Source of the DNA: Oscillospiraceae bacterium
GTDB taxonomy: Bacteria; Bacillota; Clostridia; Oscillospirales; CAG-272
Direction: 5' to 3'
Length of the DNA: 33,400 bases
Assembly (NCBI GenBank): GCA_015064345.1
Contig: SVSK01000021.1
Coordinates: 1-33,400 of the forward strand
Shown: positions 16,494 to 22,747 of the stretch, piece by piece
Layout: each line of letters begins with the position of its first letter
How positions within the stretch are numbered: position 1 is the stretch's first letter
Translations under genes and position numbers: made by a program
The notes under the pieces: generated by a model
Seen by the model: the letters and a program-made list of their open reading frames with translations, nothing else
The model's database searches: none
Told to the model about the DNA's origin: nothing

Positions 16494-17639
16494 TTACGGA
16501 TTGAGTACTACCTTTTCGTTAACAATATCATCCGCAAGCCAATTGTCATAATCATATGCTCTGATTGTGAACTCTATCTCTTCGACATCTGTAATGGAAT
16601 TTTCAGCAAAATCATCATCAGACCATGACATTGATGTAAATTCGCTCTTTCCAGCAATTACTTCAGTTGCAAAGAACGGGTCGAGCATATATCCGTTCAC
16701 AGAAGCATCATCCACTGAAATCATTAAATTCATATCCGTTTTGTTGACAAGATAAAAATTCACAGTATATCCCCAAATATCATCATACTCATATCCGGTC
16801 GCAATTACTGTTATAGAATCATTGTCGACAATTACTGTGTCTGTTTCTTTTGCTTCTCTAACATATTTTGTCGCCGCATCCTTACCATAAGGGTATACAT
16901 TAAATGTCTCATGCACAACATCATCTGCAGTCCAATCTTCACTGTCATATACTCTGATTGTTATCTCAATGTCAGTTATCTCACTAACACCGCACTCTTC
17001 AAGTTCGTCAATGTCAAAATTTATTTCATCGTTAGCTTTTTTGCCTGCCGCAACTTCAGTTGCAAAAAACGGGTCGCACTCAACACCATTTATTGAAGCT
17101 GACATAACAGAAAACATATACTTTTTGTCTGAGGATCTGTTTTCAAAATAAACATTAAGAGTATATCCCCAATAGTTATCCGGATCTATTCCTGTTATTT
17201 TTACATAGCAGTCCTCATTATCAACAGCAACTATTCCATCAAATGTAATCTTTCCTGTTGTTTGGCTTGACGCTTCTGTTTCAGGTGCTTCCGTCTCAGG
17301 CGCTTCTGTCTCAGGCGCTTCTGTCTCCGGTGCTTCTGTCTCCGGTGCTTCTGTCTCGGGTGCTTTCGTCTCGGGTGCATCTGTTTCAGGTGCATCTGTC
17401 TCAGGTGCTTCCGTCTCAGGCGCTTCTGTTTCGGGTACTTCCGTCTCAGGCGCTTCTGTTTCGGGTGCTTTCGTCTCGGGTGCATCTGTCTCAGGTGCTT
17501 CCGTCTCAGGCGCTTCTGTTTCGGGTGCTTTCGTCTCAGGCGCTTCTGTTTCGGGAGTTGGAGCAGCTGTCGGTGTGCATCCTACGATGAACGGAAGCAA
17601 CATTAATACTGCCAGCGTAAGAGATAAAAATTTTTTCAT
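16494..17639 (-). CDS. repetitive lipoprotein with duplicated C-terminal domain
   Basis: 381 aa from ATG 17639. A frame extends 66 bp further upstream, but the signal MKKFLSLTLAVLMLLPFIVGC with its lipobox Cys21 starts at 17639, close after the promoter. A linker of about 19 Pro-Glu-Thr-x-Ala pentapeptides (residues 30-125; x is Glu, Lys or Asp) follows. Then come two homologous domains of about 115 residues (roughly 130-255 and 262-380), each with the order DN(E/D)(D/S)-WGYT-N-S-(S/D)DAS(I/V)NG-DPFFATEV-AGK-ITD(I/V)E-I-RxYD-W-ADD(I/V). The domain is one I have seen only as uncharacterised in gut Clostridia; function unknown, extracellular and membrane-anchored by its lipid. The gene is AT-richer than its neighbours. 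Confidence 0.8.
   Translation of the reverse strand: MKKFLSLTLAVLMLLPFIVGCTPTAAPTPETEAPETKAPETEAPETEAPETDAPETKAPETEAPETEVPETEAPETEAPETDAPETDAPETKAPETEAPETEAPETEAPETEAPETEAPETEASSQTTGKITFDGIVAVDNEDCYVKITGIDPDNYWGYTLNVYFENRSSDKKYMFSVMSASINGVECDPFFATEVAAGKKANDEINFDIDELEECGVSEITDIEITIRVYDSEDWTADDVVHETFNVYPYGKDAATKYVREAKETDTVIVDNDSITVIATGYEYDDIWGYTVNFYLVNKTDMNLMISVDDASVNGYMLDPFFATEVIAGKSEFTSMSWSDDDFAENSITDVEEIEFTIRAYDYDNWLADDIVNEKVVLNP
17266..17555. repeat. 15-bp coding tandem repeat (ETxAP linker)
   Basis: About 19 units of a 15-bp sequence of the type GGTGCTTCTGTCTCA on the plus strand, encoding Pro-Glu-Thr-x-Ala on the other. Units differ at a few fixed positions (third bases and the Glu/Lys/Asp codon). 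Copy number is likely to vary between strains. Confidence 0.9.
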
Positions 17640-17675
17640 AGTTCCTAAACGTCCTTTCCAAATTAATCTGACTTC

Positions 17676-17705
17676 ATTATACCACATCACCCCGCAAAAT
17701 TGCAA
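17676..17705 (-). promoter_or_regulatory. lipoprotein promoter
   Basis: Minus strand TTGCAA (17700-17705), 18-bp spacer, TATAAT (17676-17681). The -35 falls inside the left unit of the TTGCAATRCAT tandem repeat. Confidence 0.75.
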
Positions 17706-17721
17706 TACATTTGCAATGCAT
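17700..17721. promoter_or_regulatory. candidate operator: TTGCAATRCAT x 2
   Basis: TTGCAATACAT (17700-17710) is followed directly by TTGCAATGCAT (17711-17721). The repeat covers the -35 of the lipoprotein promoter and lies 20 bp upstream of the -10 of the divergent ribbon-helix-helix gene. Ribbon-helix-helix proteins typically bind short tandem repeats near their own promoter, so this is the natural target; inference only. Confidence 0.5.
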
Positions 17722-17741
17722 ATTATAAATATTTATTTATA

Positions 17742-17747
17742 TATAAT
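17742..17747 (+). promoter_or_regulatory. -10 box of the ribbon-helix-helix gene
   Basis: TATAAT in AT-rich sequence. No clear -35 is present at 17 bp, which fits a promoter controlled by a DNA-bound regulator. The leader would be about 15 nt. Confidence 0.5.
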
Positions 17748-17767
17748 AGTGTTGCGAGGTGATGATA

Positions 17768-17950
17768 TTGAAGAAATTTAGAATTCCATCCATTCCACCC
17801 ACAACAAACAAATGTATCAGATTTCCAAATGATGTTATAGAACAGGTAGAGAAAGCCATCAGCGGAAAAAGCTGCACATTCACTGCATTTGTTGTAGAAG
17901 CCGTTCGCACAGCCCTTGAAAATCTCGAAGAAGATATAGCAGACAATAAA
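17768..17950 (+). CDS. small ribbon-helix-helix (YlcI/YnfO-like) protein
   Basis: About 61 aa. The core CIRFPNDVIEQVEKAISGKSCTFTAFVVEAVRTALENLEED has the strand-helix-helix pattern of Arc/MetJ-type DNA-binding proteins: one beta strand (CIRF), helix A, then a helix B that often ends in ALEN. It most resembles the YlcI/YnfO group. Start: an open frame begins at GTG 17759, but GAGGTGAT at 17756-17763 is the ribosome-binding site, putting initiation at TTG 17768 (MKKFRIPS). It is divergent from the lipoprotein gene and followed directly by the right copy of the 35-bp terminator repeat. It could be a local autoregulator, or an orphan antitoxin-like protein; no toxin partner is visible. Confidence 0.7.
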
Positions 17951-17951
17951 T

Positions 17952-17986
17952 AAAACGGTAACTCAAGCGAGCTGCCGTTTTTTGTT
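17952..17986. terminator. terminator, right copy of the 35-bp direct repeat
   Basis: Identical over 35 bases to 16441-16475. It ends the ribbon-helix-helix gene (stop at 17951-17953 overlaps its first bases). Confidence 0.85.
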
Positions 17987-18030
17987 TATGTCATTTGCTT
18001 ATGTTATCACAACAATCTCGCGCCACTTTA

Positions 18031-18084
18031 CCCAAGCCTTCCCAAGTGGGGGAAGGTGGCAGACGAAGTCTGACGGATGAGGTG
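18031..18084. repeat. dispersed-type intergenic hairpin repeat
   Basis: A CCTTCCC / GGGAAGG hairpin is followed by CAGAC-GAA-GTCTG (18060-18072) and ACGGATGAGGTG. Its parts resemble a dispersed intergenic element of gut Firmicutes, and its GAA triloop links it to the other repeats in this window. No gene is visible between 17987 and 18188. Confidence 0.65.
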
Positions 18085-18188
18085 TCCAAACTCTTGTCCA
18101 TCCCCCATCCTCCTCAAATATTGAACAGATTGTGATATCAAAACATACTCTTCTTTTTACCTCTTCCCTATTACTTCTTCCCTCATAT

Positions 18189-19490
18189 TCACTTCGCCCA
18201 CTCCATATCCGCGGAAAATCCGATGCGCTGGGATGTGAGCTTTGTCTGGGCAAAATAGGTGCCGCTTGCCACAGAATGCTCACCGTATCTCTCCCTGAGC
18301 CTGTCAACGGTACTCTCAAGCGCCAATACTGCCCCCTCCTTTCCCGTGTCGCGGAACATATCCACCTGCTCGGGAGAGGATTCACTGTCGAGATATATCG
18401 CACGTACCGTCACGCTTCGTATATCATTCCGCCAGATATGCTTCTGCCTGAACACCTCAACAGCGCCCCGACGTATTTCCCGTGTGAGCTGAGTGGAAAA
18501 CTTGAACTTCATCTGATATTCACGGCAGGAGAGGTCGTTTTCCCGAATTCCCACCGCAACACCTCCGCAACGCATCCCCTCGCGACGCAGCTTTGCACCG
18601 ATCTCCTCCACAAGTTCTCCAATCAGATCGCACACCTCCGCTTCACTCGTGAGATCCGCCGTGGTAGTAGTGCCGTGCCCAATGGATTTCACGGGGCAAC
18701 TGTAGGAAACATCCGTAACAGGGGAATTTTCCAGTCCGTTTGCGTATGCCCAAAGAGTGATACCCGACTTCCCGAAATAGGAATGCATCAGCTCCCGTGG
18801 GCAACGCGCTATGTCGCCTATGGTTTCGATCCCCCTCTGCCAAAGCTTGTGAGCAGTCTTTCGCCCTACCCCAAGCATATCCGATGCAGGCAAGCCCCAC
18901 ACAATCTCGCGGAAATTCTCTCTCGGTATCACAGTCACCGCATCAGGCTTTTTCATGTCCGAGCCGAGCTTTGCGAATATTTTGTTGAACGACACCCCAA
19001 CGGAAATGGTCAGCCCCGTTTCCCGTTTGACCTCCTCGCGGATCTTGTGTGCAATCTCCTCTCCGCCGCCGAAAAGATACCGACTCCCCGTCACGTCAAG
19101 ATAACATTCATCAATGCCCAGCACCTCGATTTTGTCCGTGTATCTCTCGTAAACATCCCGCACAAGCCGGGAGTATTTGCTGTATTTCTCGTAGTGAGGT
19201 CGCAACACCACAAGATCGGGGCACTTGTTTTTCGCCTGCCAAAGAGCCTCACCCGTGCTGACTCCGTACCGCTTTGCGACGTAATTTTTCGCAAGGACTA
19301 TCCCGTGGCGCTCCTCCACCGAGCCACCCACCGCAACGGGTCTCTCCCGCAGCTCGGGGTAGTCGAGTATCTCAGCGGATGCAAAGAAATTGTTGAGGTC
19401 GCAATGCAATATCACAGGCGAATTAGACGCCCCAACCCTGCTGTGAAGTGCATAAGTACGCGGCATATTGAAAAAAGCGGCTCGTGCCAT
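18189..19490 (-). CDS. dinB: Y-family DNA polymerase (Pol IV, DinB-like), SOS-regulated
   Basis: 433 aa. Error-prone translesion polymerase. Catalytic carboxylates: Asp31 in LHCDLNNFFAS and Asp127-Glu128 in GIDECYLDVTGS; Phe35/Phe36 supply the steric gate against ribonucleotides. The helix-hairpin-helix stretch LGVGRKTAHKLWQRGIETIGDIA is near 230, and the little-finger domain follows (about 265-400). It has about 25 extra N-terminal residues compared with E. coli DinB; the start is fixed by GGAGGG 7 nt before the ATG. Expression should be LexA-controlled: see the SOS box at 19552-19565. Monocistronic. Confidence 0.92.
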   Translation of the reverse strand: MARAAFFNMPRTYALHSRVGASNSPVILHCDLNNFFASAEILDYPELRERPVAVGGSVEERHGIVLAKNYVAKRYGVSTGEALWQAKNKCPDLVVLRPHYEKYSKYSRLVRDVYERYTDKIEVLGIDECYLDVTGSRYLFGGGEEIAHKIREEVKRETGLTISVGVSFNKIFAKLGSDMKKPDAVTVIPRENFREIVWGLPASDMLGVGRKTAHKLWQRGIETIGDIARCPRELMHSYFGKSGITLWAYANGLENSPVTDVSYSCPVKSIGHGTTTTADLTSEAEVCDLIGELVEEIGAKLRREGMRCGGVAVGIRENDLSCREYQMKFKFSTQLTREIRRGAVEVFRQKHIWRNDIRSVTVRAIYLDSESSPEQVDMFRDTGKEGAVLALESTVDRLRERYGEHSVASGTYFAQTKLTSQRIGFSADMEWAK

Positions 19491-19543
19491 GATAATCCCT
19501 CCAAATTCGACAAAAAAAGAACAAACGCTCGTGATGTGTTCTT

Positions 19544-19572
19544 ATTATATCAGAACATTTGTTCTATGTCAA
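19544..19572 (-). promoter_or_regulatory. dinB promoter
   Basis: Minus strand TTGACA (19567-19572), 17-bp spacer, TATAAT (19544-19549): full consensus, with the spacer taken up by the LexA box. Confidence 0.92.
19552..19565. promoter_or_regulatory. LexA (DinR) SOS box
   Basis: AGAACATTTGTTCT matches the Gram-positive SOS palindrome GAAC-N4-GTTC exactly and lies wholly inside the promoter spacer, where bound LexA would exclude RNA polymerase. A longer, weaker inverted repeat (AAGAACA / TGTTCTT, 13-nt gap) occupies about 19518-19543 in the leader and may be a second half-site pair. Confidence 0.9.
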
Positions 19573-19699
19573 TAGGAAATATGGGGATTTAGCGGTTTTT
19601 GTAGTAAAATGCGAAATTTTGTTCGTTTTCGCGCCGGTCTGCCATCCGCCATCGTGATACCCCACCACCGCAACATCCGTAGGGGATGGCGCACCTCCC

Positions 19700-19859
19700 G
19701 TAGAGGAAATCGAAAATCGATCGACGGATCGCTTATGTTGTCATCCTGAGCGAAGCGAAACGTAGCCGAAGGATCTCCGTTAGATTCTTCGACAGGCTCA
19801 GAATGACATATCTGTTCGTTTTATCATCCTCCTGTAGAGGAAATCGAAAATCGATCGAA
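19700..19859. repeat. 25-bp direct repeat pair
   Basis: An identical 25-base sequence starting GTAGAGGAAATCGAAAATCG occurs at 19700-19724 and 19835-19859. It contains ATCGAT. Nearby phrases (GTAGGGGATGG, TATGGGGGATGG, ACCTCCCGT, CCTCCCGTCG) recur too, so 19620-19970 looks like a nest of repeat fragments. No gene is visible in 19573-19994. Confidence 0.8.
19738..19809. repeat. intergenic inverted repeat (TGTCATCCTGAGC type)
   Basis: TGTCATCCTGAGC at the left is complementary, with one mismatch, to GCTCAGAATGACA at the right, closing a 72-bp branched hairpin that also holds GCGAAGC (19750-19756). It has the form of a common dispersed intergenic element of gut bacteria and sits between the two 25-bp repeats. 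Confidence 0.75.
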
Positions 19860-19994
19860 TGGGACAGCACACCTATCGAACAAGTTCGATTGTACGCCCC
19901 TACAGGTTGATCGGTAACCCGTATGGGGGATGGTACCCCTCCCGTCGAACAGGATCAGGTTTTGCTCCCACCCCAAAAAAATCGCAAAAACCTC

Positions 19995-20023
19995 TTGACA
20001 AATCGGTCTACATGATGTAGAAT
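19995..20023 (+). promoter_or_regulatory. promoter of the BlaI-M56 operon
   Basis: TTGACA (19995-20000), 17-bp spacer, TAGAAT (20018-20023). The -10 overlaps the first operator palindrome. Confidence 0.9.
20007..20021. promoter_or_regulatory. BlaI/MecI-type operator 1
   Basis: TCTACA-TGA-TGTAGA, a perfect palindrome around a 3-bp centre. The TACA/TGTA half-sites are those of BlaI/MecI operators. It covers the 3' half of the spacer and most of the -10. Confidence 0.88.
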
Positions 20024-20031
20024 AAAAGCGG

Positions 20032-20046
20032 TCTACAACCTGTAGA
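20032..20046. promoter_or_regulatory. BlaI/MecI-type operator 2
   Basis: TCTACA-ACC-TGTAGA, with the same half-sites as operator 1 and a centre 25 bp away. It lies over the transcription start and the first leader bases, so repressor bound to both would block initiation and clearance. Confidence 0.88.
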
Positions 20047-20060
20047 ACGGAGGTGCTTTT

Positions 20061-20423
20061 ATGATAGACTGCCAAATGGGCGTTATTGAATCAAGATTTG
20101 CCGATATTATCTGGGAAAACGAGCCCATATCATCCACCGCACTTGCCAAGCGCTGTGAAGAGGTGCTGAAATGGAAAAAATCCACTACCTACACCGTGCT
20201 GAAGCGACTTTGTGACAAAGGGATCTTCCAAAACAACGGCGGCGCGGTCACATCTCTTATCACCCGCGAGGAATTTTACTCTCTCCGCAGTAAGCAGTTC
20301 GTGGAGGAGACATTCGACGGCTCTCTGCCCGCGTTTCTTGCCGCATTTACCAAGCAAAGCAATCTCACCGCGGAGGAAGTAGCACATCTGAGAGCCATCG
20401 TCAAAAAATATGAGGAGGAATGA
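20061..20423 (+). CDS. BlaI/MecI/CopY-family repressor
   Basis: 120 aa, normal for the family. The N-terminal winged helix (residues 8-75) has the expected ALAKRC-LKWKKSTTYTVLKRLCDKGIF recognition region, followed by a C-terminal dimerisation helix pair (LPAFLAAFTKQSNLTAEEVAHLRAIV). It should bind the two palindromes upstream, repressing itself and the M56 gene. In this family the partner peptidase leads to repressor cleavage between the two domains on signal. GGAGGT lies 7 nt before the ATG. Confidence 0.93.
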   Translation: MIDCQMGVIESRFADIIWENEPISSTALAKRCEEVLKWKKSTTYTVLKRLCDKGIFQNNGGAVTSLITREEFYSLRSKQFVEETFDGSLPAFLAAFTKQSNLTAEEVAHLRAIVKKYEEE

Positions 20424-20425
20424 CA

Positions 20426-22531
20426 ATGGGAGAAATTTTCATAAAGCTTCTTAACATGAGCATATCCGCAGGTTGGCTTGTTCTTGCAGTCATCCTCATC
20501 CGACTCCTGATACGCCGCGCCCCGAAGTGGATAACTGTGGTCATGTGGGCACTGGTCGGCGTAAGACTCATCTGCCCTATCAATTTAGAAAGCGTTTTCA
20601 GCCTGATCCCCAGTGCAGAGACTGTGCCGCAGAATATTGTTTATGCCGATGCGCCTGCAATTCACACGGGTATCGCTGCAATAAACTCAACCGTTAACCC
20701 CGTAATAAGCGAATCCTTCGCGCCAACTCCCGGTGACAGCGTAAATCCCCTTGGTGTGCTCACCGAGATTGCGGGATATTTGTGGGCACTGGGAGTGATC
20801 GCAATGCTTATTTACACAGCAGTCAGCTATATTTCAATTCGTATGCGTGTCCGCGAGGCAGTACCCCATGTGGGTCGCGTTATGCTCTGCGATAGGGTGG
20901 AGTCTCCCTTTATTCTCGGGCTCATCCGACCTCGGATATATCTGCCTTCGGATATTGACCCAACCGATATGGAATACGTTATCGCTCATGAAGAAGCTCA
21001 TCTGAAGCGTGGCGACCATCTGTACAAACCGCTCGGATTCTTTCTTCTGACTGTGTACTGGTTCAATCCGCTCATGTGGGTGGCGTATATTCTCCTGTGT
21101 CGCGATATTGAGACCGCTTGCGACGAGCGTGTGCTCAAAAAGATGGGAGAGAGTGCAAAGGCTCCCTATTCCGAGGCGCTCATCAGCTGCAGTGTACCGC
21201 GCAAAGTTATTGCCGCCTGCCCTCTTGCCTTCGGTGAAGTAGGTGTGAAGTCACGAATCAAGTCGGTTCTATCCTATAAGAAGCCTGCCTTTTGGGTAAT
21301 CGTTGTCGCACTTGTGCTGTGCGTGGTGCTGGCTATCTGCTTCCTCACCAATCCGAAAGCCAAGCCTGACCCAGAGGATCTTCCGCCCCTTCCCATCTGC
21401 GACAGCCAGCTTGAGGGAGTGGCAATAGAGCTGATCGAGGCAGATGTAAGCTCCGAGTACCCTTATCTGAAAATGAAGTGGTACAATGTCAGTGAAGATG
21501 TGGTGATATTCGGCAACCGATTTGATATGTACCGATACGAAAACGGAGAGTGGGTGGATGCCCGTGACATGGGCGAATTTGCACTGTACTTCACCCTTGA
21601 GGGATACCTCTGCCCACCCGGCGGTACTGCGGAAAAGTCTTACCCCCTATCATACGTCGATATGACCAAAGCAGGCAAGTATAAATTTGTCACATACTAC
21701 AGCATAAACGGCGGCGATCCCGAAAACAACGAGATCTCTCTTGAGATAGAGGTAACTGAGCCGACTGCGGGAGAATTCGATCTTACGCTTCCGTCAGGTG
21801 CGGTGCTGAAAGCCACGGCAACAAGTTATCTCGACTCGCTAAGGAGGGTATATCCCCACTTCTTCGGGCTGAACACATCGAAAGGTCTTGAGGTCTACTG
21901 GTATCAGTTGGCAAGGGATAATTACAACTGGGTACTTGTCCCCGGAAAGAACTCACAGTACACCTGGCAGCAGCTTATGGATCTTCCCGCCGCAACAACA
22001 CAGGAGATGCGAGAGATCGTCTATTCATATGGTCTTGACGAAAGTGAAATATCAATCATACAGACGTGGGCACCTCACTCCAGCTACGTTTACATGGGAG
22101 ATCCGGTGGAACACGCCAAGTATGTTGAGGAAATGTTCTGGAATACCTCACCCATACCCAAGGATGTAACAGCCTACAAGGGATATGAGGTGACGGGACG
22201 GCCCATATACGACGAGCTTATCTTCGATATTGACGGCGACGGGCTGCTCGAGGTGTGTCAGATAGGCATGGGTCCCACATCGGGGCTGTTTACCTTTACT
22301 CTGATCGCTATTGAGAACGGCGAGGTGGAGTACAGTAGAATTTTCTATTCGCGCTGGGGGAATCTGCGATTTGATGAGTCAGCCGACGGAACGGTTCGCG
22401 TTTGCATTGAGTCATATGATTTCGCAGGCGACGAAGAGCAGACGATTTATTATGATATATCGGTAGTTGACGGACAAATCATTTTGACAGACGAGAACGG
22501 TGATAATCCGGATATGTTTAAGCTTAATTGA
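20426..22531 (+). CDS. M56 (BlaR1-like) membrane peptidase with non-PBP sensor region
   Basis: 702 codons. Start placed at ATG 20426 because GGAGG (20414-20418) is 7 nt away; an ATG at 20420 overlaps the repressor stop but is too close to it. Four to five membrane segments (about 8-30, 35-50, 115-135, 205-225, 290-312) surround the gluzincin site HEEAH (188-192) with the downstream CRDIETACDERVLKK. In BlaR1 the extracellular part is a penicillin-binding domain; here residues about 320-700 instead hold an Ig-like stretch (about 325-445) and a C-terminal part with a FDIDGDGLLEV calcium-loop-like motif. The signal is therefore unlikely to be sensed by acylation of a beta-lactam-binding serine. 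No resistance gene follows. Confidence 0.88.
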   Translation: MGEIFIKLLNMSISAGWLVLAVILIRLLIRRAPKWITVVMWALVGVRLICPINLESVFSLIPSAETVPQNIVYADAPAIHTGIAAINSTVNPVISESFAPTPGDSVNPLGVLTEIAGYLWALGVIAMLIYTAVSYISIRMRVREAVPHVGRVMLCDRVESPFILGLIRPRIYLPSDIDPTDMEYVIAHEEAHLKRGDHLYKPLGFFLLTVYWFNPLMWVAYILLCRDIETACDERVLKKMGESAKAPYSEALISCSVPRKVIAACPLAFGEVGVKSRIKSVLSYKKPAFWVIVVALVLCVVLAICFLTNPKAKPDPEDLPPLPICDSQLEGVAIELIEADVSSEYPYLKMKWYNVSEDVVIFGNRFDMYRYENGEWVDARDMGEFALYFTLEGYLCPPGGTAEKSYPLSYVDMTKAGKYKFVTYYSINGGDPENNEISLEIEVTEPTAGEFDLTLPSGAVLKATATSYLDSLRRVYPHFFGLNTSKGLEVYWYQLARDNYNWVLVPGKNSQYTWQQLMDLPAATTQEMREIVYSYGLDESEISIIQTWAPHSSYVYMGDPVEHAKYVEEMFWNTSPIPKDVTAYKGYEVTGRPIYDELIFDIDGDGLLEVCQIGMGPTSGLFTFTLIAIENGEVEYSRIFYSRWGNLRFDESADGTVRVCIESYDFAGDEEQTIYYDISVVDGQIILTDENGDNPDMFKLN

Positions 22532-22629
22532 GGTGGCTTTGCCGAGCGTGAGCAACAAGCTACTCCACTACCGTTTTACCAATCAATTCACTTTTCGATT
22601 ACTGCAAGGATGAGAAAAGTCACCTCAAC

Positions 22630-22712
22630 TTTTGCGAAGCAAAAATATCACTCGACGAAGTCGAATATCACTTTGCGAAGCAAATATCACTTTCACGCAG
22701 CGAAAATATCAC
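22630..22712. repeat. array of four mini-hairpins with constant linker
   Basis: Four consecutive units, each a short stem with a 3-nt loop followed by ATATCAC. The stems are TTTTGC-GAA-GCAAAA (22630-22644), TCGAC-GAA-GTCGA (22652-22664), TTTGC-GAA-GCAAA (22672-22684) and TTTCAC-GCA-GCGAAA (22691-22705, one mismatch). Arms differ between units yet stay complementary; loop and linker stay fixed. The gap 22532-22747 has no gene; the array is followed directly by the terminator. Confidence 0.9.
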
Positions 22713-22713
22713 T

Positions 22714-22741
22714 AAAAAAAGACTCCTTTCGGAGTCTTTTT
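22714..22741 (-). terminator. bidirectional terminator after the ABC operon
   Basis: AAAAGACTCC-TTTC-GGAGTCTTTT stem with T-runs on both strands. It ends 7 bp from the stop of the DUF4340 gene and also faces the M56 gene. Confidence 0.9.
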
Positions 22742-22747
22742 GTTTGT

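Noticed and set aside
17266-17555. CRISPR-like repetitive block
   Set aside because: Units are 15 bp without spacers, in frame, and encode a Pro-Glu-Thr-x-Ala linker.
18132-19592. 486-codon plus-strand frame opposite dinB
   Set aside because: Fully antisense to a clear Y-family polymerase with its own promoter and SOS box; product has no recognisable domain.
22630-22712. CRISPR array
   Set aside because: Units are only about 20 bp, the variable part is self-complementary and there are no cas genes.
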